A stretch of DNA of 64,000 nucleotides from an uncultured Christensenella sp. (GCA_910579295.1 CAJTTC010000002.1:1-64000); one strand, 5' to 3'; numbered from the stretch's first letter, positions 26,581 to 35,546 are shown. The notes: generated by a model not told the origin, from the letters alone. Numbers and translations: made by a program.

Positions 26581-26611
26581 AAAAAAGACCGCGCACGGCG
26601 GTCTTTTTTAA
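26581..26611 (-). terminator. Terminator between the lipoprotein gene and apbE
   Basis: AAAAAGACCGC and GCGGTCTTTTT pair around a short loop. A-run and T-run on opposite sides make it possibly bidirectional; on the minus strand it ends the lipoprotein transcript. Confidence 0.75.
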
Positions 26612-26622
26612 GTATTTATATT

Positions 26623-27432
26623 TTATTTAGCCGCGTTGCTCGCCTTCAATATAAGCTGAGCATAGCTTAAATACGTGCCCGCTTCGGGCTTTGTATTCAG
26701 ATCGACCCAAGTCGCGCCCGTTGAGATATTGCCGTCCATCCACGTAGAAACCGCTTTGTCCTCTTTCTCGTCGCTCTCCCATTTGTCGGGGCTCTTTGCA
26801 AGCTTAGAGAGATTGGACAGCCCGTAGCTCTTTACATAATTTACGGTAGCGTCGCGGTTCATCTTCCAACGCGAATATCTGTTGCCGTCCCTGTCGGTAG
26901 CCGTCCAATAACCGTTTTCTTCCTTGTTGAGCGCCGCATTAGTCATAATATCGGTCTTTTGCTGACCGCCCACGGTGACTTTTATCGAATTACTTGTAAC
27001 GGCGTCGTAATAAGCCTTTGCGTTTTTCTCCGCCTTTAAATAAGATTCCAAAACCTGATTTGCCGAAGTATAATAGCCCGAGACAGCGCCAACCGTCTTA
27101 TAAGTAAGCGTTAAATCGCCGAAAGAGATGGTCTTGTAGAAAGATTTTTCCACCTCGGCGCCGTGGCTGATTACTTTAACCGTAACCTTATCGCCCTCGG
27201 CAACACTGTCGCCCGCCGTAACGTAGGTAGGCAGACAAACCTCGTACAGCTCCAACTCCTTTACCATATTGCCGCTGGTTACGATTTTGGCACATGCTAC
27301 ATAGCTTCCGCCGTGTGCGAGCCCGTAAGCCTCGCCCGTCTTATCCGAAGAACAACCGGCAAACGCGGCAATACCTGCGGTGAGAGATACAGCGAGAGTT
27401 ATGCCAATCGTTACCTTAGTCAATTTTCTCAT
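26623..27432 (-). CDS. Lipoprotein with a flavinylation-like C-terminal motif
   Basis: A 269-residue exported lipoprotein: signal MRKLTKVTIGITLAVSLTAG with lipobox FAGC. No family is recognised with certainty. Near the C-terminus it has NISTGATWVD (about residue 238), closely resembling the S/T-GAT-type motif that ApbE flavinylates. The segment around it (KPEAGTYLSYAQLILKA) resembles the end of FMN-binding domains. Upstream of apbE on the same strand but separated by a terminator. It could be an extracytoplasmic flavoprotein electron carrier working with Rnf; this is inference. Start chosen at the ATG with AAGGAG seven bases upstream. Confidence 0.65.
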   Translation of the reverse strand: MRKLTKVTIGITLAVSLTAGIAAFAGCSSDKTGEAYGLAHGGSYVACAKIVTSGNMVKELELYEVCLPTYVTAGDSVAEGDKVTVKVISHGAEVEKSFYKTISFGDLTLTYKTVGAVSGYYTSANQVLESYLKAEKNAKAYYDAVTSNSIKVTVGGQQKTDIMTNAALNKEENGYWTATDRDGNRYSRWKMNRDATVNYVKSYGLSNLSKLAKSPDKWESDEKEDKAVSTWMDGNISTGATWVDLNTKPEAGTYLSYAQLILKASNAAK

Positions 27433-27461
27433 AAAAATACTCCTTAAAACTTCCTGTTGAA

Positions 27462-27490
27462 ATTGTAACACATTAATCAAATTCAGTCAA
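27462..27490 (-). promoter_or_regulatory. Promoter of the flavinylation-motif lipoprotein
   Basis: On the minus strand TTGACT (27485-27490), 17 bases, TACAAT (27462-27467), about 30 bases before the start codon. Confidence 0.6.
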
Positions 27491-27537
27491 TACAGTTTAA
27501 TTACTTTTATCGAAAACCGTAAAGTTTTTTATAGGAA

Positions 27538-30500
27538 TTATTCAGTGCGAAGAGCGACGACGGGGTCTTTTTTAGCGGCGGCAGAAGCGGGAATAAGCCC
27601 CGAAATGAGCGTGAGCACAATGCTTACGGCTATCATTATTAAAGCCTGCCACCAAGGCAACGCCGCTATGCCCCATATGCCTGCCAACGTCAAAACGATT
27701 ATGTTTATAATCAGCGACAACAGGTAGGTGACAAGTATGCCGAACAGACCCGCAACAAGCCCGATAATAAACGTTTCGGCGTTAAACAGCCGCTTGATAT
27801 CCTTCTTCCTTGCGCCGACCGCACGCAGAATGCCGATTTCCTTGACGCGCTCGACAACGGACACGTAAGTAATAATACCTATCATAACCGTTGAAACGAC
27901 TAACGACAGCGCGGTGAACGCCACGAGCGCAATGGTTATCATCTGAACCATTGTGTTGACCATACCGATAATCATACCCACCGCGTCGGTGTATGTTATC
28001 TTCATTGATTTCTCGAACAGCTTTATCTGCGAGCCGTCTTTAAGCGTTACCCATTCCGACTTTTCAAACTGCTCCTTAACGCTTTCATAGTCCTCTATTT
28101 CCGACTGCGCGTCGAACTCCTTAATAAAGGTATACTTGCCGTCCTGCAATTTAACCACCGACTTCCCGCTCTCACACATAGCGTTCCATTCGTCGAGGTA
28201 TTCCGTCACTTTATTTTTGGCGTCGAAATCTATCGAGAAAAACTTTATGCCCGTCGGCAGGTCGTCGCCGCCGAAAACCGCCGCGCCGAGCTTTGCGCTC
28301 TCCGCTCCCGTAACCGAGTTTATTATATCGTCCATACCCGTCGCGCCCGTTTCTATCAACGCGAACTTTGCGGGAACGTAGTCGTGAATGTAGTGCCGTC
28401 TGCCGCTCTCTTCCGTCTTTACGTAGAAGTAATCCTGATTTAAAGCCACGCTGTCAAGCTCGCCGTATTCGTTTATGTAATTGACGATATTGTCCTCAAC
28501 CGTGCTCGACGACTCCAATCCGAGAATGTATTGCGTGAGCGCGTTCGTGTAATAGAAGCCCGATTGCAGACAGCCGTAGGAAATGTCCTCTTTCTTTTCC
28601 AGAATGAGCTTAACGCCTATGTTTACGTTCTTGCTTTCGTCATATGCGGGCTTATCCTCAAACGCCTGCAAAACGGCGTCGGACTTAGGGATTTTATATT
28701 CTTCGGTGTACGCGTTTGCAACGTAACTCTGTTCGTCTACTCCGTGAGTGCGATAGCTTTCGTAGAAGTTTGCAACCATCATATCGGCAAGCTTATCCGC
28801 CTCCATAGGTAAATTCGGAATATTTGACAGATTGAGAATAAGCATAGCGCGAACGTCGTTTTCAAGATAAGTTTTTAACGCTTCGTTGCTTTCATTGCGC
28901 TTAGATACTATGCTTGCCGCAAGCGCCGCCGCCTGAGGTTGAGGGAAGCCGCTGTCCTTAACAAGGCTGTCGGCAATCTCCTCTTGCGTAAGAGTAGGCA
29001 CGGAGAGCAACGTATAAACCAAATCGTTAGGGTAATAGGTGAACTTCATTTTCGCGTTCTTGCCGACAAAATCGCTGTACGGTATGCCTTCCGCTCCCAC
29101 CAGCTCAGAGGGCGGGTTCTCTTCCGTCTTGTCCTTGTCCTTGTCGCCTACCCCTCTGTAAGCGTACTCCAAAAATTCGTCCTGAGTGAAATAGCCGTAC
29201 TGCGCCAGAGTAAGGTCGTCTATTTTGCCGTGATTGAGCACCATTATCATAGCGTCCTTGCTTTTGAACAGCTCCTTGACCTCTTCGGTAGTATAGCCCT
29301 CGGTGACGGGCTCGCCGTCCTTGTCTATGGCAACCACGTCGTACTGCGACATTATGTAATCGAAATTGTCGGGGATTTCGCTGAACGTTTCAACCGACGA
29401 AATCATACTGCCGAACGTGGAGTACTCGGGGACTTGCGAAAGCACTGCCTGATACATACGTCTGATAGCCGTTACCGACATAGTGCGTTCGTTTTTAAAG
29501 CTCTCCTCATAGTCGCCCTCGTCGAAGTGCGCCCTGAACGCTTCGTCGTCTTCGCTCACCTTAAAATCGACGTACAGATTGTTTGTTATGTTAAAGCCGT
29601 ATTCGTACTGAATAAGATTGACGTACTCGGCGGGCATCTCCGACACATAGCCGATATACGCGTCGTCTATGTGGTTGGTCTTGCCGAAATCGCCCGCAAA
29701 CGTGCCCAGCGTGTCCAAAAGCGAATTGATGTGTATCTTGCCGTCCTTAACGTAGTCCTTGACGTTGACGTCCGAAAGGGACATAAGCGAAGTGAAGTCG
29801 AACGTCTGTTGCGTTATCGCCACGGGGTAGCCCGAGAGCATATCGTCCTCCATCGTCTTTATGTAGCCCTGCACGCCCGACGAAATGGCAAGCACGAGCG
29901 ACACGCCGATTATGCCTATCGAGCCCGCAACCGAAACCATTGCCGTGCGTTTGGATTTCGACAGAAGGTTTTTAAGGCTGAGAATCATTGCCATTCCGAT
30001 TGACATCGACGTCTTTTTCTTACTGCCTTTGTTAGCCCTGCCGCCGCGCTTTACCCTCTTTTGCGCGCCGCCGTCGTCCACGGCAATCTCGGCAACGGGG
30101 GTTTCGACAGCTTTTTCGGGCAACGCCCCGTCTTCCGACCCGTCATACGGTTTGGAATCGTCTACGACCCCGCCGTCCAACAGTCGGACAATGCGCGTCG
30201 AATATTGCTCGGCAAGCTCGGGATTGTGCGTTACCATTATTACGAGCCTGTCTTTTGAAATCTCTTTGAGGAGCTCCATTATCTGCACGCTCGTCACCGA
30301 ATCGAGAGCGCCCGTAGGCTCGTCGGCAAGCACGATTTCGGGGTCGTTTATCAGCGCGCGGGCAATCGCCACTCTCTGCGCCTGTCCGCCTGAAAGCTGA
30401 TTGGGGCGGTTGTTTATCTTGCCCTTTAAGCCCACCTTTTCCAGCGCGTCTATCGCCCTCTGCCTGCGTTCCTGTTTGGATACGCCCGATATCATCAGCG

Positions 30501-30819
30501 CAAGCTCGACGTTCTGCAATATGGTTTGGTGAGGTATTAAATGATAGCTTTGAAAAATGAAGCCTATCGAATGATTTCTGTATGTATCCCAATCCCTGTC
30601 GCCGTACCGCTTTGTGCTCGTGCCCTCGATTACCAAATCGCCCGAGGTGTACTTGTCAAGACCGCCTATGATATTCAATAGCGTAGTCTTGCCGCAACCC
30701 GACGGCCCGAGAATTGACACAAACTCGCTTCTACGGAATTTAAGGCTTATACCCTTTAACGCCTGTACGGTTTCGCCCGCAACGGCATAGTCCTTTTTTA
30801 TGTCGTATAATTCCAACAT
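27538..30819 (-). CDS. MacB/FtsX-type ABC transporter, fused ATPase and permease
   Basis: A 1093-residue protein. Residues 1 to about 225 are a LolD/MacB-type ATPase: GPSGCGKTT, LSGGQAQR and VLADEPTGALDS. A basic linker (KRVKRGGRANKGSKKK, about 250-270) precedes the first membrane segment (about 290-320). A very large extracytoplasmic region (about 325-950) follows, then three C-terminal membrane segments of the FtsX permease fold, with ERVKEIGILRAVGARKKDI between them. Such mechanotransmission transporters export peptides or respond to cell-envelope stress; the substrate is unknown. Start at the ATG with GGGGAG nine bases upstream. An inverted-repeat operator covers its promoter. Confidence 0.88.
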   Translation of the reverse strand: MLELYDIKKDYAVAGETVQALKGISLKFRRSEFVSILGPSGCGKTTLLNIIGGLDKYTSGDLVIEGTSTKRYGDRDWDTYRNHSIGFIFQSYHLIPHQTILQNVELALMISGVSKQERRQRAIDALEKVGLKGKINNRPNQLSGGQAQRVAIARALINDPEIVLADEPTGALDSVTSVQIMELLKEISKDRLVIMVTHNPELAEQYSTRIVRLLDGGVVDDSKPYDGSEDGALPEKAVETPVAEIAVDDGGAQKRVKRGGRANKGSKKKTSMSIGMAMILSLKNLLSKSKRTAMVSVAGSIGIIGVSLVLAISSGVQGYIKTMEDDMLSGYPVAITQQTFDFTSLMSLSDVNVKDYVKDGKIHINSLLDTLGTFAGDFGKTNHIDDAYIGYVSEMPAEYVNLIQYEYGFNITNNLYVDFKVSEDDEAFRAHFDEGDYEESFKNERTMSVTAIRRMYQAVLSQVPEYSTFGSMISSVETFSEIPDNFDYIMSQYDVVAIDKDGEPVTEGYTTEEVKELFKSKDAMIMVLNHGKIDDLTLAQYGYFTQDEFLEYAYRGVGDKDKDKTEENPPSELVGAEGIPYSDFVGKNAKMKFTYYPNDLVYTLLSVPTLTQEEIADSLVKDSGFPQPQAAALAASIVSKRNESNEALKTYLENDVRAMLILNLSNIPNLPMEADKLADMMVANFYESYRTHGVDEQSYVANAYTEEYKIPKSDAVLQAFEDKPAYDESKNVNIGVKLILEKKEDISYGCLQSGFYYTNALTQYILGLESSSTVEDNIVNYINEYGELDSVALNQDYFYVKTEESGRRHYIHDYVPAKFALIETGATGMDDIINSVTGAESAKLGAAVFGGDDLPTGIKFFSIDFDAKNKVTEYLDEWNAMCESGKSVVKLQDGKYTFIKEFDAQSEIEDYESVKEQFEKSEWVTLKDGSQIKLFEKSMKITYTDAVGMIIGMVNTMVQMITIALVAFTALSLVVSTVMIGIITYVSVVERVKEIGILRAVGARKKDIKRLFNAETFIIGLVAGLFGILVTYLLSLIINIIVLTLAGIWGIAALPWWQALIMIAVSIVLTLISGLIPASAAAKKDPVVALRTE

Positions 30820-30853
30820 CTTTAATAGCTCCCCTGAAAGTGCATTCACAGAT

Positions 30854-30882
30854 ATTTTATACCGACCTGCATTATATGTCAA
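30854..30882 (-). promoter_or_regulatory. Promoter of the MacB/FtsX-type transporter
   Basis: On the minus strand TTGACA (30877-30882), 17 bases, TAAAAT (30854-30859). The -35 box and spacer lie inside the inverted repeat at 30861-30892. Confidence 0.7.
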
Positions 30883-30892
30883 TGCGGTCGGT
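30861..30892. promoter_or_regulatory. TetR-like operator over the transporter promoter
   Basis: ACCGACC-T-GCATT (30861-30873) and AATGC-GGTCGGT (30881-30892) form a 12-bp inverted repeat with one extra base, 7 bases apart. ACCGACC/GGTCGGT resembles operators of TetR-family repressors. It covers the -35 box, so a bound protein should block transcription. No tetR gene is in the window, so the regulator must be encoded elsewhere. Confidence 0.6.
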
Positions 30893-30953
30893 GTTCGTTA
30901 AAGTATAATTCAAATTAATTTTAACTTTTTTTCACAGCCGTTTCACAAAAATA

Positions 30954-31709
30954 TTACGGGCGTTTGTTCTCGTCCTTCAAGTCGTTTTCGCAGTATGTAT
31001 CGAGCTCTTCCTCCAAGCTCCTGTTCGACCTGAACGCAAACAGGAAGTTCGGCTTCCCGCCCTTCTTGCCCTTCTCCGCCGCGCCGAGCCTGCGCTTTTC
31101 GATACTCTCTTTAATGCTCTCTTTAAGCTTCTCGAAGCGTACGACTACGCCGTGCTCCGAAGCGAAACGGCGAATACGCACGGAAAGATTGACGGAATGA
31201 GCCAGATCGAGAGTGATTACGCCGAAGAAGAAGCCGACGACGAACGCAAACGCAAGGTGATTGACGAACCACTTGACCCACTCCATAACAAACGGGTCTA
31301 TGACAAAATAGAAGAGCGCGCCGACAAGCGTCCAGAATAGGGAAAACAGCGGACATATTATGCCCTGAATATTGCCCCAACGGTTGGAATAATCCCACAG
31401 CTTAATCTTCATTCCCTTAATAAAAATCAGTCCCGCGATATACTCTATCACCGTCATTGCAACGCCCATAATCAGTATTATCAGCAATGCGTCAAGCCAC
31501 CCGTAGCCCGTATTTACGGGAATTAAACAGATTAAAAACAATCCCGCAAGTCCGAAGCCGTACAACGGCAGATACGGACCTGTCAAAAAACCGGGGTTTA
31601 TCCATTTTTTAGCCGTAAATATGCGGCGGAAGAGCACCTCTATACACCAGCCGATACAGCTGCCGACGAAAAAGAGGAAACAGAGTACAAGCAAATAAGT
31701 TGCAACCAT
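30954..31709 (-). CDS. Putative ABC transporter permease-like membrane protein (PF06541)
   Basis: A 251-residue membrane protein of the family often named ABC-transporter type IV (CmpB-like). Five to six hydrophobic segments. Hallmarks are the N-terminal FFVGSCIGWCIEVLFRR, then NPGFLTGPYLPLYGFG and WDYSNRWGNIQGIICP. The C-terminal 75 residues are charged and cytoplasmic. No ATPase partner is adjacent and the real function is unknown. Start is the ATG after GGGGGCAATTTGCTT; a TTG two codons earlier is possible. Downstream of gltX on the same strand. Confidence 0.8.
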   Translation of the reverse strand: MVATYLLVLCFLFFVGSCIGWCIEVLFRRIFTAKKWINPGFLTGPYLPLYGFGLAGLFLICLIPVNTGYGWLDALLIILIMGVAMTVIEYIAGLIFIKGMKIKLWDYSNRWGNIQGIICPLFSLFWTLVGALFYFVIDPFVMEWVKWFVNHLAFAFVVGFFFGVITLDLAHSVNLSVRIRRFASEHGVVVRFEKLKESIKESIEKRRLGAAEKGKKGGKPNFLFAFRSNRSLEEELDTYCENDLKDENKRP

Positions 31710-31712
31710 AAG

Positions 31713-31735
31713 CAAATTGCCCCCGTAATATGCCG
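31713..31735. repeat. Dispersed CAATTGCCCCC motif, copy 3
   Basis: CAAATTGCCCCCGTAATATG followed by CCG, just upstream of the PF06541 gene. As at engB, the minus strand reads GGGGGCAATT directly before the start codon. Confidence 0.4.
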
Positions 31736-31756
31736 CGATTAACGCGTTTTTTGCAC

Positions 31757-33403
31757 CTATTTAACCAAGCCTGCCGAAAGACGCGCAAGCGTGCGCCCCC
31801 TGCCTATTATGCCCATAACCGTACATAAATCGGGAGAGTTGGGCATACCCGTAACGGCAATCCTCAGAATTTCCGCAACGTCGGCAACGCTGCCCTTATA
31901 ATTTTGCGGATTGGCTTTATAATCGCTCATCTCCGACGCAAAACCGCAATCGGCGGCAACGCCCTTAACCTTTGCAAACCACGTCTGATTGTCGTCGCTT
32001 TCGTCGTAGACTGCCGCAAACCCGTTTAACACGGCGTTTACCGTGGGCGCGTCGAAGCGGTAGGAGTACTCGGGCGCAAACGTATCGTCAAAGAAATAGC
32101 CGAGCATTCCCACGCCCGTTTCCGCGCGCACGATGTCCTTGCGCCTCTTCTTGCCGCCTATGCCGCAAATAAGGTTAAGTATCTTTATTATATACTCGCG
32201 GTCGGCAAAATGTTGCCTGTCTGCCTCGCTTCCGAACTCGTTTACCCAGCCGTTCAAAAAGTCGTAGGTCTGCTCTGCCGAAAGCGTCGCCAGCTCTGCC
32301 TTTGACACGTCGTTGAGCTTGTCTATGTCGAACAGCGCGCCGCTCTTACCCATTTTGTCTATCGAGAATTTGAAATCGCGGTAGTCGGCTTGCGGGTTTT
32401 TCCTCTCCCACTCCTCGAAATTTGAGTTTAAAATAGTCATCAGATATTTGACCACGGCGCGGGGATAATAGCCCGCTTTTCTGTAATAGTCGAGGGATAG
32501 TTCGGGGTCTTTTCTCTTTGAGAGCTTTCTCTTAACGCCGCCGTCCACCTTCATAAGCGAGCACGTATGCCCGTACTTGGGCAGCTTAAAGCCGAGCGCC
32601 GAAAACAGTTCGAGGTGAATGGGCAGGCTTGACAGCCACTCCTCGCCGCGAATGACGAGCGTCGTGTGCATAAAGTGGTCGTCTATCGCGTGGGCGAAGT
32701 GATATGTGGGTATGCCGTCCGATTTCAGAATTACTACGTCCTGATCGTTTTCGGTTACGGTTATTTCACCCTTAATAGCGTCGCGGAAGGTTATCTTGTT
32801 CGCCGTGTTCCCCTGCGATTTAAGTCTTATTACAAAGGGTTTGCCCGCCTCTAAGTTGGCGTATATTTCCTCCTCCGAGAGGTTGCGGCACTTGGCATAC
32901 CTGCCGTAATAGCCCGTAATTTCCTTGTTTGCCGTCTGCTCCTCGCGCACGGCGTTGAGCTCGTCCTCCGTACAGAAGCAGGGATACGCCAACCCGCGCT
33001 CTATCAGATTTTTGGCGAACGCACGGTATATGTCCGCACGCTGTCTTTGATAGTACGGACCGTATTTATTGAGCGGCGAGGCAATCTCCGCGCCCTCGTC
33101 GAAGCACACGCCGAAGTAATCCAGCGAACGGATAACCGAATCGACCGCGCCGTCGACCTTGCGTTTCAGGTCGGTGTCCTCTATCCTCAGATAAAATATG
33201 CCGCCCGTCGTATGCGCTATACGCTCGTCGGCAAGCGCACTGTAAAGGTTGCCCAGATGTATAAAGCCCGTGGGCGAGGGTGCAAGACGCGTTACCTCTG
33301 CGCCCTTTTTCAGCTCCCTTTCGGGGTAGAGCTTTTCGTACTCCTCCAAGGGAAGAAGATTTTCGTCGGGTATCAATTTCGAAGCGAGTTTTTTCAAATC
33401 CAT
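31757..33403 (-). CDS. gltX: Glutamate--tRNA ligase
   Basis: A 548-residue class I aminoacyl-tRNA synthetase. An N-terminal extension of about 40 residues precedes the RLAPSPTGFIHLGNLYSAL segment (HIGH-like motif HLGN). The KMSKS equivalent is KRKLSKRKD (about residue 295). The C-terminal anticodon-binding region is present. Start at the ATG following AAAGGACGG; a TTG two codons earlier is less likely. Begins 2 bases after the ThrE-type exporter stop. Whether it charges only tRNA-Glu or also tRNA-Gln cannot be told. Confidence 0.95.
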   Translation of the reverse strand: MDLKKLASKLIPDENLLPLEEYEKLYPERELKKGAEVTRLAPSPTGFIHLGNLYSALADERIAHTTGGIFYLRIEDTDLKRKVDGAVDSVIRSLDYFGVCFDEGAEIASPLNKYGPYYQRQRADIYRAFAKNLIERGLAYPCFCTEDELNAVREEQTANKEITGYYGRYAKCRNLSEEEIYANLEAGKPFVIRLKSQGNTANKITFRDAIKGEITVTENDQDVVILKSDGIPTYHFAHAIDDHFMHTTLVIRGEEWLSSLPIHLELFSALGFKLPKYGHTCSLMKVDGGVKRKLSKRKDPELSLDYYRKAGYYPRAVVKYLMTILNSNFEEWERKNPQADYRDFKFSIDKMGKSGALFDIDKLNDVSKAELATLSAEQTYDFLNGWVNEFGSEADRQHFADREYIIKILNLICGIGGKKRRKDIVRAETGVGMLGYFFDDTFAPEYSYRFDAPTVNAVLNGFAAVYDESDDNQTWFAKVKGVAADCGFASEMSDYKANPQNYKGSVADVAEILRIAVTGMPNSPDLCTVMGIIGRGRTLARLSAGLVK

Positions 33404-33405
33404 AA

Positions 33406-34800
33406 TCAACCGTCCTTTTTATTGGAATGCTTTTTCTGTTCGTTGTCGGTCTGCTTGTTTGCGTATTTCGCCGCCCTGCGCATTTCGGCAAACTTATTCT
33501 TCTTGTAAAATCTGAGTTTGACGGGCGCAATCAGGCGGAAGAGTACGGTCGCAACGCAGATACCGACTGCAAGCGCGAGCAAGGTAATCAGGCACACCGA
33601 GCCGTTTGCCGTAGCCGTAGCCATATCGCCCTCGACTATCGCCTGTACTGCGTAGTAGAGCGAACTTCCGGGTACGTATGCGATTATCGCGGGCACTAAC
33701 ACTACCGTTGCGGGCATTTTAATTACGCGCGCAAACACCTCGGACAGCAAGCCCGCAAATAGCGTCGAAAGGAATATCGGCATAAACACGTCGCCCTTTG
33801 AAAACAGCTCGCTCAGCCCGACGTACACGCCGAGGGTTATAGCGCTTGCGAGCACCGCCCAGCCCAACCTCTTCAATTTGAGGTTAAAGAACATACACAC
33901 GGAAGCCGCGCCGAGCGTGCCCGACACAAGGAAATAGACGTAGTACTGCCAACCGGTGCGCGTGGCATACGGAATAAAATCGGTAATACTGCGGAGCATA
34001 AGCACGGCGACGCCGTAGCCCGCCGCAATGACTAAGGTTATCAAAACGCCGTTGAGAAGCTGAAAAGTGCCGCTCATCAAATCGCCCGTAAACATATCGC
34101 GCACGGCGTTGGTCGTCAGCAGTCCGGGCACCAAAATCATTATAGTGCCTATCATCACGCGCGAGCCGTGACATTCAAGACCGCAGATTACGAACAGCTT
34201 ACACAGCGAAACGCTTAAAACTCCGCCCAGGAGCGCCAGAATGAAGGTCGTTGCATAGGCGTTGAGCGAGCGGGTTGAAAGCAATTCGTTTATCCCCGCC
34301 ATTACAAAGGCAACAATGAACGCGGGCACAAAGTCTATAAGGCTTCCGCCGAAAAAAATGGAGTACGTGCCCGCGACAAGCGCCGAGCCGACTATCGTAA
34401 CCCACTTGTTTCGCGGCTTGGAATGCGACACCTCGAAGCACATCTTCAACGCCTTTTCTACGGGATATTTCTCCGTGCACACGTCGCGGGAAAGCTGATT
34501 GTATTTTTCGAGCAACGCCAGATTGTTAGACGTAGAGTACACTCTCTTCATATAAGAATGCTCGTGCCCGTCCGAGGTACGCACGCTCGCAATTACCATA
34601 GAAGGAAAAGCCGCGACGTTGGCTTCCTCCGCGCTGTATGCACGGCAAATTCTGTCCACCGCCGTTTCCACGCGTGAAACAGAGCCGCCGCACGAAAGAA
34701 TGCCCACGCCTATTTCTAGCGCGAGCTCCAAAACCCTTTCGTAATCTATTACGCCCGCGCCGTTTCCAACCGCCGCATTTGCAGGTAAGTTTTCTTCCAT
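33406..34800 (-). CDS. Threonine/serine exporter family protein (ThrE, both halves fused)
   Basis: A 464-residue membrane protein. The N-terminal ThrE-type domain (about 15-280) carries SCGGSVSRVETAVDRICRAY and cytosolic segments followed by five membrane spans. The second half (about 285-440, VYFLVSGTLGAASVCMF onward) is the second ThrE domain with five more spans. Many bacteria split these into two genes; here they are one. Exports threonine/serine in characterised members. Charged C-terminal tail (KKNKFAEMRRAAKYANKQT). Preceded 20 bases upstream by the XRE regulator gene, which may control it. Confidence 0.85.
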   Translation of the reverse strand: MEENLPANAAVGNGAGVIDYERVLELALEIGVGILSCGGSVSRVETAVDRICRAYSAEEANVAAFPSMVIASVRTSDGHEHSYMKRVYSTSNNLALLEKYNQLSRDVCTEKYPVEKALKMCFEVSHSKPRNKWVTIVGSALVAGTYSIFFGGSLIDFVPAFIVAFVMAGINELLSTRSLNAYATTFILALLGGVLSVSLCKLFVICGLECHGSRVMIGTIMILVPGLLTTNAVRDMFTGDLMSGTFQLLNGVLITLVIAAGYGVAVLMLRSITDFIPYATRTGWQYYVYFLVSGTLGAASVCMFFNLKLKRLGWAVLASAITLGVYVGLSELFSKGDVFMPIFLSTLFAGLLSEVFARVIKMPATVVLVPAIIAYVPGSSLYYAVQAIVEGDMATATANGSVCLITLLALAVGICVATVLFRLIAPVKLRFYKKNKFAEMRRAAKYANKQTDNEQKKHSNKKDG

Positions 34801-34820
34801 AAATTTATTCTCTTGCAATT

Positions 34821-35459
34821 TTACTTTGATTTATCGCCGTTATACAAGTCGCTCTTTCTGTTGGGCTTATAGAGCTTGCGCAGGATAAACCAACCGATAA
34901 CGAGCAACTGAACGCCGCCCGCAACAATGTAGAAGGGCCAAATTGTCACTTCGGGCGCAAACCGAGCCAAAAAGACGTGAACTATCAGCACAACCGACCA
35001 AACGATTGCAGACGCGCACAGCGTCATCGTTATCCGCCTGCCCCAGATCGCCGAAAAGACGAACAGAACAACCGAGGAGATAAACGGCGCGACGACGTAG
35101 GTCAACGAGGCGTAATCCTTAACCGACGATATATAGTACAAAATCATAAACACGCCCGTGGCTATTACCCAGACAAGTCCCGCCGAAAGCAAGGCGATTA
35201 AAAGCCTGCGCTTTACGAGGTTCAACCTCGGTTTTACGGGCTTTTCGGGCTGCTCGCGCACGATGTCGTCGAGAGTTATATGGTATATTTCCGCAAGTTG
35301 AATAAGCACTCTCAAATCGGGAATCGACTCCCCCCGCTCCCACTTAGACACTGCCTTATCAGAGTAATTGAGCATCTCGGCAAGCTGAAGTTGAGTAAGA
35401 CCCGCCTGTTGTCTGAGCGCGGTAAGATTTGCGGCAATAATTTCTTTCAAATCGCTCAT
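34821..35459 (-). CDS. Membrane-tethered XRE-family regulator
   Basis: A 212-residue protein. Residues about 7-62 are an XRE/Cro helix-turn-helix (NLTALRQQAGLTQLQLAEML, then NYSDKAVSKWERGESIPDL). After a short linker four hydrophobic segments follow (LLIALLSAGLVWVIATGVFM first). DNA binding is therefore tied to the membrane. First gene of XRE-thrE-gltX-PF06541. Predicted leaderless start: TATACT ends 6 bases before the ATG. A 23-bp perfect palindrome upstream is a likely operator. Confidence 0.85.
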   Translation of the reverse strand: MSDLKEIIAANLTALRQQAGLTQLQLAEMLNYSDKAVSKWERGESIPDLRVLIQLAEIYHITLDDIVREQPEKPVKPRLNLVKRRLLIALLSAGLVWVIATGVFMILYYISSVKDYASLTYVVAPFISSVVLFVFSAIWGRRITMTLCASAIVWSVVLIVHVFLARFAPEVTIWPFYIVAGGVQLLVIGWFILRKLYKPNRKSDLYNGDKSK

Positions 35460-35465
35460 AGTCAA

Positions 35466-35494
35466 AGTATAACACCATATACCGCAAAACGCAA
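35466..35494 (-). promoter_or_regulatory. Leaderless promoter of the XRE-thrE-gltX operon
   Basis: On the minus strand TTGCGT (35489-35494), 17 bases, TATACT (35466-35471), 6 bases, ATG. No ribosome-binding site fits between promoter and start. Confidence 0.55.
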
Positions 35495-35503
35495 ATATTT
35501 TTA

Positions 35504-35546
35504 CAACTCTACCGACGGTAGAGTTGAATTTTTTTGCAGTAGAGTT
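35504..35546. promoter_or_regulatory. Palindromic operator plus half site near the XRE gene
   Basis: CAACTCTACCG-A-CGGTAGAGTTG (35504-35526) is a perfect palindrome with 11-base arms and a one-base centre. A half site AGTAGAGTT lies at 35538-35546. It is 10 bases upstream of the -35 box of the XRE promoter. Most likely the binding site of the membrane-tethered XRE protein. The one-base centre argues against a terminator, although T7 follows it. Confidence 0.55.

Noticed and set aside
28939-30003. Long open frame antisense to the MacB/FtsX-type transporter
   Set aside because: It is a composition-driven shadow frame with no domain pattern; the opposite strand encodes a coherent protein.
35504-35546. 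Rho-independent terminator
   Set aside because: The perfect palindrome has a one-base centre and no plus-strand gene ends there; its position by a regulator promoter favours an operator.
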